A stretch of DNA of 20,855 bases from NCBI GenBank assembly GCA_035478795.1, contig DATIJJ010000055.1, positions 1-20,855 of the forward strand. The letters are read 5' to 3'. Origin of the DNA: DATIJJ01 sp035478795. Its GTDB lineage: Bacteria > Pseudomonadota > Gammaproteobacteria > DSM-16500. This document shows, in pieces, positions 1 through 8,825 of the stretch. Below the pieces are notes generated by a model. It was not told the origin of the DNA. It ran no database searches and saw only the letters and a list, made by a program, of their open reading frames with translations. Made by a program: the position numbers and the translations under genes. Position 1 is the first letter of the stretch, and each line of letters starts with the position of its first letter.

Positions 1-2816
1 CCTTCGCGTTGCAAATCATTCGCAAATTGCACGATCAAAATCCCGTGTTTACTGATCAATCCAATCAGAGTCACCAAACCCACTTCCGTATAAATATTTA
101 AACTCGCACCCCCCAATCCCAGACTGATAAAAATCATCGCGCCACAAATCGACATCGGTACGCTGATTAAAATAATGAGCGGGTCGCGAAAACTTTCAAA
201 GAGTGCGGCAAGCGCCAGAAAAATAATAATCAACGCAAAAAAGAAAGTCGTCATCAACGAACTGCCTTCCTGAATCAATTGCCGCGATTGCCCGCCATAA
301 TCAATCGAATACCCTTGCGGCAATACCGTTTTCGCAATTTCCTGAAGCGATTTCAACGCATCGCCCACCGGAACACCTGGAATACTGACCGCTGAAATCG
401 TCGCCGAATTCATTTGCTGAAAATGATTAATCGATTCCGGCACAATGACTGTTTTCAATTTGGCGAATGTCGACAGCGGCAGTGATTCACCGGCTCGGGT
501 TCTCACATAATAATTCAATAATTGATTGCCATTTTGACGGTTCAGGCGATCCATCTGCGGAATCACCTGATACGAACGGCCCGCAAAATTAAAATAATTA
601 ATGTAACCCTGACTGAGTGCCGCACCGAGCGTATTACTCACATCCTGCATCGTCAAACCAAATTGCGCCGCCTTGTCACGATCCAGCAACACGCTCGTTT
701 GCGCCTTGTCGATTTTTAAATCCGTGTCGAGATACAAAAACATACCACTCGCGAGTGCTTTGGCTTTCATCTGCTGACTCACTTCATCCATACTGGAAAA
801 AGAATCCGTCGACTTCATCACAAACTGAATCGGCACACCGCGCGCACCTGGCAGCGGCGGCAACTGGAACACGGCAATATTCGCACCCGCCAGTTTATTC
901 AATTCATTTTGAATCAAAGGCTGCAAATCATTAGACGTGCGTTTTCGCTCATCCCACGGTTTCAATCCCATCCCGACAATACTGCCATTCAATCCACCAA
1001 TCCCGTCCAGCTGGAAAATACGATCCGCTTCCGGATAACCCATATAAATTTTCGACACTTCATTTGCGTACAATTGCGTTTGCGCAAGCGTTGCATTGGG
1101 TCCTGTGGTGACTTGCGAAATAATCACACCCTGATCTTCAACCGGTGCCAGTTCCGATTTGGATGTCGTGTAAAGAAAATAAATACTCGCCAGAATAATG
1201 ACAGAAAAAACAAGCGTCACCGGTACCGTATTCAACGAGGAATGCAGCCATTGTTCGTATTTTTTTTCAAATCGCCCAAAATGGTGTTCGACATATTTTA
1301 AGAACTTATTATTGCCATTGCCATTGTGATTGGATAATTTTAAAAATTTCGAACACATCATCGGTGACAGCGTCAGTGCAACGATGGCAGAAATAGCCAC
1401 AGCGCCCGCGAGTGTGAAAGCAAATTCGGTAAAAAGAGCACCGGTCAAACCACCCATAAATCCAATCGGAACATACACTGCAATCAGCACCACCGAAATC
1501 GCAATAATAGGGTTCGCCAGTTCACGCGCACCCTGAATGGCCGCCTGAAATTTTGACATGCCCGCTTCCATGTGACGCTGCACATTTTCAACGACAATAA
1601 TCGCATCATCCACAACAAGACCAATTGCGAGTACCAGTGCGAGCAACGTCAGCAAATTAATCGAATACCCCAGCACAAACATCATAAAAAAGGCGCCAAT
1701 CAGTGACAGAGGAATCGTCACCAGCGGAATACTGACAGAACGTAATTCGCCTAAAAAAATAAAAATCACGATCGTCACAATCAGCAGCGCTTCAAACAGC
1801 GATTTAATCACTTCGTGAATGGAACTGTTCACGAAACTCGACCCATCAAACACGACTTGTGCATTAAGCCCCTTGGGCAATTGCGCCTGTATTTCCAGAA
1901 ACGCTTTTCGGCTGTCTTTCACAACGGTCAGCAAATTGGCAGCGGGTGCGACCTGGATCCCCATGTAAACCGCCTGTTTGCCATTGAAACTGACCGACAT
2001 ATCGTAATTGGTCGCACCGAGCGTCACACTACCCACATCACCAATCCGCACAATGGCACCGTTACCGGGCAGCGCTTTAATAATCAGTTTTTTAAATTGT
2101 TCAACTGTCGAAAGACCGGTGTCAGCCGTGAGATTCACCGTAAACATACTGCCATCGGTTCGACCGACCGCTGAAATCGCATCATTGGCAGCAAGCGCCG
2201 CTGACACATCCGCTGGCGTCAAGCCATACCCGGCCAGTTTGACAGGATCCAGCCAGATGCGCATGGCAAATTGCCGATTACCTAAAATTTCTGCCAGTTG
2301 CACACCGTTCACGGCCTGTAATTTCGGCTGCACGATACGCAATAAATAATCGCTGATCTGATTATTTTTCAATACATCACTATAAAATCCCATGTACATG
2401 GCATCGATGGTTTGCCCGATCGAAATATTAATCACCGGCAATTGTGAATCTTTCGGTAATTGATTCACGACGGCATTCACACGCGCTGTCACATCCGCGA
2501 GTGCCTTGCTCGGGTCATAATTCAATAATAAATTGACCGTGATGGTGCTGACATTTTGCGAACTCGAGGATGTCATGTAATCAATGCCATTCGCCTGCGC
2601 AATGGAATTTTCCATCGGTGTCGTAATAAATCCGGCAACGACCTCCGGTGCCGCACCGGTATAAACCGTTGTCACCGTGATCACCGCATTTTGCGTGAAG
2701 GGATATTGCCTGACCGGCAACAGGCCAAGCGAGCGCAATCCCAACGCGAAAATCAGCAAACTGATGACAGTCGCCAAAACCGGTCGCTGGATGTAAAGAT
2801 CTGTAAATCGCTTCAC
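1..2816 (-). CDS. RND multidrug efflux pump, inner-membrane permease (HAE1/AcrB-like), C-terminus cut by window edge
   Basis: This is the proton-driven inner-membrane component of a tripartite exporter. About 938 codons lie in the window, where family members usually have about 1,020-1,050, so the C-terminal helices lie outside. The start is a GTG at 2816, 12 nt after the adaptor stop, with AAGGAA upstream; the protein begins MKRFTDLYIQRPVLATVIS, a typical RND start with the first transmembrane helix. The family helix-4 motif GLVVDDAIIVVEN places the proton-relay aspartates at residues 403-404 (AcrB D407/D408). A lysine at residue 923, in IGLISKHGILIVQFAN, matches AcrB K940. The reading frame agrees at the start, at codons near 1605 and 840, and at the left edge, so I see no frameshift. 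Substrates cannot be inferred from sequence. It is the third gene of the outer-membrane factor, adaptor, pump operon. Confidence 0.95.
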   Translation of the reverse strand, partial: MKRFTDLYIQRPVLATVISLLIFALGLRSLGLLPVRQYPFTQNAVITVTTVYTGAAPEVVAGFITTPMENSIAQANGIDYMTSSSSQNVSTITVNLLLNYDPSKALADVTARVNAVVNQLPKDSQLPVINISIGQTIDAMYMGFYSDVLKNNQISDYLLRIVQPKLQAVNGVQLAEILGNRQFAMRIWLDPVKLAGYGLTPADVSAALAANDAISAVGRTDGSMFTVNLTADTGLSTVEQFKKLIIKALPGNGAIVRIGDVGSVTLGATNYDMSVSFNGKQAVYMGIQVAPAANLLTVVKDSRKAFLEIQAQLPKGLNAQVVFDGSSFVNSSIHEVIKSLFEALLIVTIVIFIFLGELRSVSIPLVTIPLSLIGAFFMMFVLGYSINLLTLLALVLAIGLVVDDAIIVVENVQRHMEAGMSKFQAAIQGARELANPIIAISVVLIAVYVPIGFMGGLTGALFTEFAFTLAGAVAISAIVALTLSPMMCSKFLKLSNHNGNGNNKFLKYVEHHFGRFEKKYEQWLHSSLNTVPVTLVFSVIILASIYFLYTTSKSELAPVEDQGVIISQVTTGPNATLAQTQLYANEVSKIYMGYPEADRIFQLDGIGGLNGSIVGMGLKPWDERKRTSNDLQPLIQNELNKLAGANIAVFQLPPLPGARGVPIQFVMKSTDSFSSMDEVSQQMKAKALASGMFLYLDTDLKIDKAQTSVLLDRDKAAQFGLTMQDVSNTLGAALSQGYINYFNFAGRSYQVIPQMDRLNRQNGNQLLNYYVRTRAGESLPLSTFAKLKTVIVPESINHFQQMNSATISAVSIPGVPVGDALKSLQEIAKTVLPQGYSIDYGGQSRQLIQEGSSLMTTFFFALIIIFLALAALFESFRDPLIILISVPMSICGAMIFISLGLGGASLNIYTEVGLVTLIGLISKHGILIVQFANDLQRE

Positions 2817-2828
2817 CCGACTGTTTCC

Positions 2829-3971
2829 TTAATGATTATTCGGCAAATGGGGCGCGGGATTATTCGGCGGCTGGATCGCATTGTTCACCACAATCCGACT
2901 GCCATTTTTTAATTTCAATTGCCCGCTCGTCACCACCGTTTCACCTTCTTTCAACCCTTGCAAAATGACGACCTGATCGCCGCGCGTTTCACCCGTTGTA
3001 ACAAATGACTGGGTCGCAATCAGGATCGGCCCTTTTTGATCCTTGCCCGTTTCTTTCACGAGATAAACCAGCTGGCCATACGGATTAAATGTCACCGCCG
3101 TTTGCGGCAGGGTGAGATAGTTTTGTGGTTCGCCCAGCGTCACGATGGTTTTCACATACATGCCTGGCGCCAGTTCATGTTTCGGATTATCGATCGTCGC
3201 TTCAACGAGCACATTGCGGGTATCCACATCCACACCGGGATTAATCGTCGTCACTTTTCCGGTAAATAAACGGTTGGAAAAAGTTTCTGTCGTGATTGCA
3301 ACCGGCTGGTTCAGTTTCAATAAAGCCAGTGATTGCTGCGGCACATAAAAATCCACGTAAATCGGATCGAGTGTTTGTAACATGGTGACGGTATCGCCTG
3401 GATTCAGAAATTGCCCCGGATTAATGTTGCAAATCCCGAGACGTCCGGCAAATGGCGCACGAATGGTTTTCTTCTCAACAATCGCTGCCTGTTGTGCGAC
3501 TTTCGCAATGGAACTGTTGAGTGTGGCTGCATCTGCATCGAGGACCGCCTTGCTGATCGCCTGCAATTTATATTGCGCCTTGTCACGGTTGTAAGTCACT
3601 GCGGCCAGATTCGCATCCGCTTCCAGTGCGTGTAATAGCGCAATATCATCATCGGCATTCAACTGCACGAGCACCGCGTTTTCTTCCACATCCTGCCCTG
3701 GTTTAAAATAAATATGCGTCACCATGCCGGCCAGCTGTGTTGTCACATTGACACCGCGAATGGCACGCAAACCGCCCGCCGCAGTCAATCGGGGCTGCCA
3801 TGGCTGGTTTTCCACTTTCATCGTGGATACCGTGATCACAGGTGAACTGAACGCCGCCATGTAATGCTGCATCATGATCCCCATAAAAACTTTATAGCCA
3901 ATAATGCAACCAAACAAAATGGTCATGCTGATCAACATGATTTTCATGCGTTTTTTTGTGTGTTGATCCAT
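2829..3971 (-). CDS. Periplasmic adaptor (membrane fusion protein) of RND efflux system
   Basis: This 380-residue HlyD/AcrA-type adaptor bridges the RND pump and the outer-membrane channel. A short basic N-terminus is followed by one hydrophobic anchor (about residues 10-30). A lipoyl-like half-motif (KPGQDVEENAVLVQL, about 90-105) leads into a short coiled-coil hairpin (about 110-165), and the second lipoyl half carries IRAPFAGRLGI (about 171-181). Beta-barrel and membrane-proximal segments follow, including LAPGMYVKT and GLKEGETVVTSG, and the tail is Pro/Asn-rich. ATG at 3971 has GGAGG about 5 nt upstream. A cysteine near residue 22 follows LFG, but Phe at that position is poor for a lipobox, so an uncleaved anchor is more likely. 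It starts 10 nt after the outer-membrane factor gene and ends 12 nt before the pump. Confidence 0.93.
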   Translation of the reverse strand: MDQHTKKRMKIMLISMTILFGCIIGYKVFMGIMMQHYMAAFSSPVITVSTMKVENQPWQPRLTAAGGLRAIRGVNVTTQLAGMVTHIYFKPGQDVEENAVLVQLNADDDIALLHALEADANLAAVTYNRDKAQYKLQAISKAVLDADAATLNSSIAKVAQQAAIVEKKTIRAPFAGRLGICNINPGQFLNPGDTVTMLQTLDPIYVDFYVPQQSLALLKLNQPVAITTETFSNRLFTGKVTTINPGVDVDTRNVLVEATIDNPKHELAPGMYVKTIVTLGEPQNYLTLPQTAVTFNPYGQLVYLVKETGKDQKGPILIATQSFVTTGETRGDQVVILQGLKEGETVVTSGQLKLKNGSRIVVNNAIQPPNNPAPHLPNNH

Positions 3972-3981
3972 GTTGCCTCCG

Positions 3982-5493
3982 TTATTTTGCGACCACTTTT
4001 ATGCAACACATCGGCCCCGACTGTTGGGTCATATTCTGATTCCACCATCCACCACCCAGTGCCTGAAACAGGGCAGTCGTGTCATTGTAACGCGTTGCCT
4101 GCGCCTGAATGCGGTTAATCAATGCCAGACGGTATTGCTGGTTTGCCGTCAAAAGAGCCACATAATTGACGCCACCCAGTTTGAATTGTTCGGATGTCAA
4201 CAGCATCGCGCGACGCGACGCCATTTCCGCATTGCGCTCGGCGCGCAGTGTTTCAGCATCATGTTGCACCGCACGCAGTGCATCCGCCACATTTTGAAAA
4301 GCCTGCAACACGGTTTGTCGATATTGTGCTGCCGCTTCCTGATACGAGGCAATCGCTTCGCGTTTTTGCGCTTGCAGTGCACCGCCATTAAACACAGGCT
4401 GCATGAGTGCTGCACCAAAATCCCAGACATTATGCGCCGGACTAAAGAAATTGCCTGTACTGATACTCGTCCAGCCATAACTGCCCGATAAATTAAATTG
4501 CGGATACAAATTGGCTGTTGCCACCCCAATTTGTGCACTGGCTGCTGCGAGTAACGCTTCCGATGCTCGAATGTCCGGCCGCTGACGCACCAGTAACGAC
4601 GGCACGGTGACAGGCAATCGCGTCGGCAAATGGATTTTATCAAGATCCAGAATCGGTGTAACCAGATCACTCGGGACAGAACCCACCAGTGTTGCGAGCG
4701 CATGCGCCGATTGTGCCAGTCGTTGCTGAAGCGGCGGCAGCGAGGCTTCTGTCTGCGCAAGCTGTGCCTGCTGACTTAACACATTCGCTTGCGACACACC
4801 GCCCAGGGCAAACTGCCCTTTCACAATGCGTAACTGGTCCGTCTGGATTTTAACCAGTTCCTGTGTTGCCTGAATCTGTTCCTGAAGTGAGGCAATCGTA
4901 ATAGTCGTCGTCACAATATTCGATGTCAACGTCAGCCACGCGGCTTCGAGCTGAAATTGCTGATAGGTGACCTGGTCCCGAAGCGCTTCAATCTGACGAC
5001 GCAAGCCGCCAAAAACATCCAGTGTATAGGTCACCGGAAAGTTAACATTGTATAAATTAAACAGGCTGGACGAATTCGTACCACTGATCGAGGCAGATGA
5101 GACATGATTGCGCTGTGCATCGGCCTGCAGGCTGACTTGTGGATACAGTGAGGTACCGACCTGGGCATTAAAGGCTTCTTTAGACACACACAATGCTGCT
5201 TCTGCCGCGGCAAGGTTCGGGCTGTTATCAAGACCCCGTTGCACCAGCCCGTTTAAGACAGGCGAGTGAAATAAGGTCCACCATTCCGCGGGAATATCCT
5301 GACCATTCACAAAATACTGCGTGCGACCGCCCTGAGCAATTCCCGGGGTGCTGGCCGTTTTCGAGGGAAGCGATTTTTGGGTGTATCGCGTGGTATCAGG
5401 CGCTTTGGGCGAATGAAAATCAGGGCCCACCATACAGCCTGTTAAAAAAATGCTGGCGCAGAACATCAAAAAAACTGATCGATAACTTCGCAT
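3982..5493 (-). CDS. Outer-membrane efflux channel lipoprotein (OprM/NodT family)
   Basis: This 503-residue TolC-superfamily protein is the exit duct of the tripartite pump. It starts with a lipoprotein signal: basic MRSYR, a hydrophobic stretch, then lipobox LTGC with the lipidated cysteine at residue 20. The NodT-family hallmark MVGPDFHSP comes directly after. Two long alpha-helical repeats follow, with typical NSPNLAAAEA, GGLRRQIEA, VRQRPDIRASEALLAAASAQIGVA and TANQQYRLALINR segments. The length is normal for OprM-like proteins (about 470-510). ATG at 5493 has only a weak AAGG about 13 nt upstream. It is the first gene of the efflux operon; the adaptor begins 10 nt downstream and its ribosome site lies across this gene's end. 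No regulator gene adjoins it in the window. Confidence 0.93.
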   Translation of the reverse strand: MRSYRSVFLMFCASIFLTGCMVGPDFHSPKAPDTTRYTQKSLPSKTASTPGIAQGGRTQYFVNGQDIPAEWWTLFHSPVLNGLVQRGLDNSPNLAAAEAALCVSKEAFNAQVGTSLYPQVSLQADAQRNHVSSASISGTNSSSLFNLYNVNFPVTYTLDVFGGLRRQIEALRDQVTYQQFQLEAAWLTLTSNIVTTTITIASLQEQIQATQELVKIQTDQLRIVKGQFALGGVSQANVLSQQAQLAQTEASLPPLQQRLAQSAHALATLVGSVPSDLVTPILDLDKIHLPTRLPVTVPSLLVRQRPDIRASEALLAAASAQIGVATANLYPQFNLSGSYGWTSISTGNFFSPAHNVWDFGAALMQPVFNGGALQAQKREAIASYQEAAAQYRQTVLQAFQNVADALRAVQHDAETLRAERNAEMASRRAMLLTSEQFKLGGVNYVALLTANQQYRLALINRIQAQATRYNDTTALFQALGGGWWNQNMTQQSGPMCCIKVVAK

Positions 5494-5557
5494 TTAACAG
5501 GCAACCTTACTTATTTTTATTATGGGATAGGATAATCGATAACCGGTGGCAAGGGAA

Positions 5558-5585
5558 GTTGTAAGACATGTCTCAACTGTTTCAA
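5558..5585 (-). promoter_or_regulatory. Candidate sigma-70 promoter of the efflux operon
   Basis: Reading the minus strand, TTGAAA (5585-5580) is followed after 16 nt by TACAAC (5563-5558). This gives a fair -35/-10 pair about 65 nt upstream of the outer-membrane factor start. A weaker alternative is TTGCCA with TATCCC 17 nt later, closer to the gene. This is a pattern match only, and such pairs also occur by chance. Confidence 0.35.
5564..5573. promoter_or_regulatory. Perfect 10-bp palindrome AGACATGTCT, candidate operator
   Basis: The sequence AGACATGTCT is its own reverse complement and sits inside the spacer of the candidate efflux promoter. Repressors of the TetR and MarR families often bind inverted repeats in that position at efflux operons. 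Calling it an operator is inference: the half-sites are only 5 bp, and no regulator gene is visible in the window. Confidence 0.3.
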
Positions 5586-5666
5586 CCCTTTTCACTGATA
5601 GCAAGAATTGTCGTCTGTGTTATTTTATGATCAGGACTGATGACTCACACAGGAATGGATTCCCTC

Positions 5667-5810
5667 ATGGCCGAGATTATTAAGTTTGACCCATCCCCAA
5701 AAGATGAGCCCATTGAACAGCAAAACCTCTGTCCAACGGACGATCTGGGTATGGCTATCCAGACATTGATCGAACAAATGCGCCGGGCACCGTTGCAGCG
5801 TACCGGTTAA
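5667..5810 (+). CDS. Small hypothetical protein (47 aa), convergent with nuoN
   Basis: I do not recognise this family. The ORF starts MAEIIKFDPSPKDEPI, a short beta-like start seen in many small bacterial proteins. It continues through an acidic middle with one cysteine and ends in an amphipathic segment (LGMAIQTLIEQMRRAP) and a basic tail. It has no signal peptide or membrane helix. In-frame ATGs at 5655 and 5640 would give 51 or 56 residues. AGGA at 5651-5654 lies 12 nt before the chosen ATG, and AGGA at 5633-5636 lies very close to the 5640 ATG, so the start is uncertain. It is the only plus-strand gene candidate in the window and its stop is 3 nt from the nuoN stop. It could be a chance ORF, but it is not a shadow of another gene. 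Confidence 0.45.
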   Translation: MAEIIKFDPSPKDEPIEQQNLCPTDDLGMAIQTLIEQMRRAPLQRTG

Positions 5811-5813
5811 TTA

Positions 5814-7277
5814 TTACGCAACAGAAATTCGACACATATCAATCAACGCGCTGGGCAACAATCCCAACATCAACGCAGCAATGCCATTCACCGTAATCGC
5901 GACCATCGGGCCGCGTGCAATCGCAAGATGTGTCCCGACCAGCGCCTCTTTCGGTTCTTCAAAATACATGAGCATCACCACGCGCAAATAATAATACGCA
6001 CCGATAATGGCAAATAATAAAGCAAGACACGCCAGCCACACATAGTGCGCATGCACGAGGGCTTCAAGCAATCCCAGTTTCGCAAAAAACCCGACCGTGG
6101 GCGGTACACCGGCCATCGAGAACATCAGCAATAACATCATAAACGCAAGCCAGGGATTGCGTGCGTTCAATCCGCGGAAATCATCCAGTGTGTCGAATTC
6201 AATACCTTCCTTGCTGAGTAATGCAATAATCGCAAAGGCACCGGCTGCGACAATCACATACGTCGCAATATAAAACATCGCAGCGGAATAACCTTGCGGA
6301 TCATTTGGACCGGCAATAATACCCAGTAACATATAGCCAATATGTGCAATCGATGAATAGGCCAACATGCGTTTGATATTGGTTTGCGCAATGGCCAGCA
6401 CGTTGCCGGATAACATCGACAATATCGCAACCACCACCAGAACATGCTGCCAGGGAATCGTTAAACCCGGCATCGCTTCCACGAGAATCCGCATGGTCAC
6501 ACAAAATGCTGCAATTTTTGGCGCACAGGCAATGAACAATGTCACCGATGTCGGCGCACCCTGATAAACATCCGGTACCCAGACATGAAACGGAACCGCA
6601 CCAAATTTAAAAATCAATCCCGCCAGAATAAAAACGAGGCCCAATAAAAGGGCTGCCTGCTGATGCGCACCGGTCTGCTGCAAGATATGCGAAATCTCAT
6701 TGATCCCGATCGATCCCGTCATGCCATAAATCATGGACATGCCATACAACAATAACCCCGAAGCCATCGCACCCATGACAAAATATTTCATCGAGGCTTC
6801 AACAGCCAGCCTCGAGTTTTTCTGGAGAGCGACCATCGCATAAAGCGACAGGGACAACAATTCCAGCCCAAGGTAAATCGTCAGGAAAGTAAAGGCCGAC
6901 GCCATCACCATCATGCCAATCACGGCCAGCAAACCCAGCACATAATATTCACCCCGGGGCATATGACGCCCCTTGAGATACTGTTTTGCATAAATAAAAG
7001 CAAACACCGTCGTTAAAAGAACGAATAGCTTGGTGAGAACGGCCAGCTTATCCAGCACATAATGACCACTGAAAGTAATCACTTCCTGCGGGTAATCATG
7101 ATATTGCGCCAGCACCAGCATAAATCCGATGATGAGGGTCAGTTGTGAAAGCCAGTAAGTCAGGTGTCGAAAACGTTCCGTCAAAAACACATCGATCAGC
7201 AAAATCAGACTGGTCGCGCATAACAGAAAAATGTCAGGCAGCGCGACGGAAAAAAGGGGCATTTCAAAATTCATCAT
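5814..7277 (-). CDS. nuoN: NADH-quinone oxidoreductase subunit N
   Basis: NuoN is one of the three antiporter-like proton-pumping subunits in the membrane arm of complex I. The protein is 487 residues with about 14 hydrophobic helices. The conserved glutamate in transmembrane helix 5 is residue 139 (YLGLELLSLSLYAM), and a lysine follows in the KYFVMGAMASG helix. AQTNIKRMLAYSSIAHIGYM is the family signature of the discontinuous helix region. I chose ATG at 7277, giving MMNFEMPLFSVALPD; the immediately following ATG at 7274 is equally possible. The frame is open further upstream, to 7349, but that part overlaps the nuoM end and looks hydrophilic and unrelated. It begins 19 nt after the nuoM stop and is the last nuo gene. 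I see no terminator after it. Confidence 0.95.
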   Translation of the reverse strand: MMNFEMPLFSVALPDIFLLCATSLILLIDVFLTERFRHLTYWLSQLTLIIGFMLVLAQYHDYPQEVITFSGHYVLDKLAVLTKLFVLLTTVFAFIYAKQYLKGRHMPRGEYYVLGLLAVIGMMVMASAFTFLTIYLGLELLSLSLYAMVALQKNSRLAVEASMKYFVMGAMASGLLLYGMSMIYGMTGSIGINEISHILQQTGAHQQAALLLGLVFILAGLIFKFGAVPFHVWVPDVYQGAPTSVTLFIACAPKIAAFCVTMRILVEAMPGLTIPWQHVLVVVAILSMLSGNVLAIAQTNIKRMLAYSSIAHIGYMLLGIIAGPNDPQGYSAAMFYIATYVIVAAGAFAIIALLSKEGIEFDTLDDFRGLNARNPWLAFMMLLLMFSMAGVPPTVGFFAKLGLLEALVHAHYVWLACLALLFAIIGAYYYLRVVMLMYFEEPKEALVGTHLAIARGPMVAITVNGIAALMLGLLPSALIDMCRISVA

Positions 7278-7296
7278 GTGTGAAGTCTCATGTGGG

Positions 7297-8823
7297 TTAA
7301 TGCGCCGCCATCGGCAAGGTTTGTAATAACAAATGTCCGACCGTGGCATGCAACACGTTTAAAACCGGCGCAGGATATAATCCAAGCCAGAATACGCCAA
7401 TGGCGAGCAAGACATAATTTGTTTTTTCAATCCATGTAATATCCTGCATCGCAGCCACATGATCATTGGCCACCGGCCCAAAAAAGATGCGTTTGACCAT
7501 CCAGAGGGTATAGGACGCCGCCAGAATCAGTGTCAGTGCCGCCACCACCGCGACCCAAAAGTGCGATTGAAAGGCACTCATGATGACCATAAATTCACCG
7601 ACGAAACCGGCGGTCCCTGGCAAGCCCACATTCGACATGGCAAACAGCATAAAAAATGCGGCGAAAACGGGCATTTTATCCGCAACGCCACCGTAATCAC
7701 GAATCAGTCGGCTGTGATTATAATAACGATCCGCGAGCATCCCGACGCCCAAAAACATCGCACCGGATCCAAATGCGTGCGCAATCATTTGCACCACCGC
7801 GCCTTCAAGACTCATGTAGGCATCCTGATACGATGCGGTATTTCGAATAATGTCATACACCATAAAACAACCCAGTGTCGCAAAACCCATGTGTGCAATC
7901 GAGGAATAGGCAATCAGTTTTTTCATGTCACTTTGCACAATCGCAACGAGCCCGATATAAACAATGGCAATCAGGGAAAGAAGAATCATAAGCCAGGCCA
8001 GTTTTTCACAAGCCAGCGGTGTGATGGGCATACTGAAACGCAGGAATCCATAAATGCCCAGTTTCAGCATCAATGCAGCCAATACGACAGACCCGCCGGA
8101 CGGTGCCTCGGTGTGCGCATCCGGCAACCAGGTATGCACCGGCCACATTGGAACCTTCACAGCAAATGCGAGGAAAAAGGCAAAAAAGACCAATTCCTGG
8201 GTATGAAGACCGAGTGGCAATCCGTAAAAATGAGAAATATCAAACACACCTGTCTGGTTATACAAATACAATAAAGCTACCAGCATCAGGATCGAACCCA
8301 AAAAGGTATACAGAAAAAATTTGATCGAGGCATACGATCGATTTGCACTGCCCCACATGCCAATGCTGAGATACATGGGAATCAACATCCCTTCCCAGAA
8401 GACATAAAAGAGCACGGCATCCGTTGCAGCAAACACACCAATCGTCATGCCCTGCATGGTTAAAAAAGTCGCCATGTATTGCGCAACACGCACCTTGATC
8501 GCATGACAACCCGCGAGAATAACAAGCAAGCCCGTGAAATTGGTCAAAATCACCATCGCGAGTGAAATACCATCCACACCCAGCGCATAGTGAATTTCAT
8601 AGGCGCGAATCCATAAATGATTTTCCTGAAACTGCATGGCATACGTGCTGGTGTCAAATCCGAAATAAAGCGGAATACACAGCAGTAAATTCACAATACT
8701 GATCAGCGCTGCAATCACCCGCGCCGTATTGGCGTTTTCATCCCCGCCCGTGAAAAGAACCAGAATGGCGCCCAGAACAGGCAACCAGATTAAAATGCTT
8801 AATAATGCGGAATGCAACATCAT
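7297..8823 (-). CDS. nuoM: NADH-quinone oxidoreductase subunit M
   Basis: NuoM is the middle antiporter-like proton pump of complex I. With the ATG at 8823 the protein has 508 residues, the usual size. Glu144 in LFYVFWEGMLIPMYLSIGMW corresponds to the essential E. coli NuoM E144. Other family blocks are VKVPMWPVHTWLPDAHTEAP, DMKKLIAYSSIAHMGFATLG and NVGLPGTAGFVGEF. The ATG at 8823 is 2 nt past the nuoL stop and a second ATG follows at once. The frame stays open back to 8847 inside nuoL, but those 8 residues lack a ribosome site. The ribosome site here is weak (GGGA), consistent with translational coupling to nuoL. Confidence 0.95.
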   Translation of the reverse strand: MMLHSALLSILIWLPVLGAILVLFTGGDENANTARVIAALISIVNLLLCIPLYFGFDTSTYAMQFQENHLWIRAYEIHYALGVDGISLAMVILTNFTGLLVILAGCHAIKVRVAQYMATFLTMQGMTIGVFAATDAVLFYVFWEGMLIPMYLSIGMWGSANRSYASIKFFLYTFLGSILMLVALLYLYNQTGVFDISHFYGLPLGLHTQELVFFAFFLAFAVKVPMWPVHTWLPDAHTEAPSGGSVVLAALMLKLGIYGFLRFSMPITPLACEKLAWLMILLSLIAIVYIGLVAIVQSDMKKLIAYSSIAHMGFATLGCFMVYDIIRNTASYQDAYMSLEGAVVQMIAHAFGSGAMFLGVGMLADRYYNHSRLIRDYGGVADKMPVFAAFFMLFAMSNVGLPGTAGFVGEFMVIMSAFQSHFWVAVVAALTLILAASYTLWMVKRIFFGPVANDHVAAMQDITWIEKTNYVLLAIGVFWLGLYPAPVLNVLHATVGHLLLQTLPMAAH

Positions 8824-8825
8824 AT

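Larger units (their letters stand above)
5494..5666. other. Intergenic region between the efflux operon and a small divergent ORF
   Basis: This non-coding stretch is the 5' side of the outer-membrane factor gene and the leader of the plus-strand small ORF. It contains a candidate minus-strand promoter with a palindrome, described separately. A TATGAT box at 5626-5631 on the plus strand could be a -10 element for the small ORF, but I find no acceptable -35 at 16-18 nt. I see no intrinsic terminator for the nuo operon here, and no T-tract after a stable stem. Confidence 0.6.

Noticed and set aside
3970..4491. Plus-strand ORF of 173 codons
   Set aside because: It is antisense to the outer-membrane factor gene, with Cys/His/Arg-rich composition and no recognisable domain.
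5792..5822. Possible bidirectional terminator hairpin (GCGTA/TACGC with outer GTT/AAC) over the nuoN and small-ORF stops
   Set aside because: The stem is short and bulged with a 12-nt loop, and neither strand has a T-tract after it.
7459..8274. Long plus-strand ORF of 271 codons
   Set aside because: It lies antisense within nuoM, its protein is His/Gln/Asn-rich with no family resemblance, and it is explained by the codon bias of the opposite strand.
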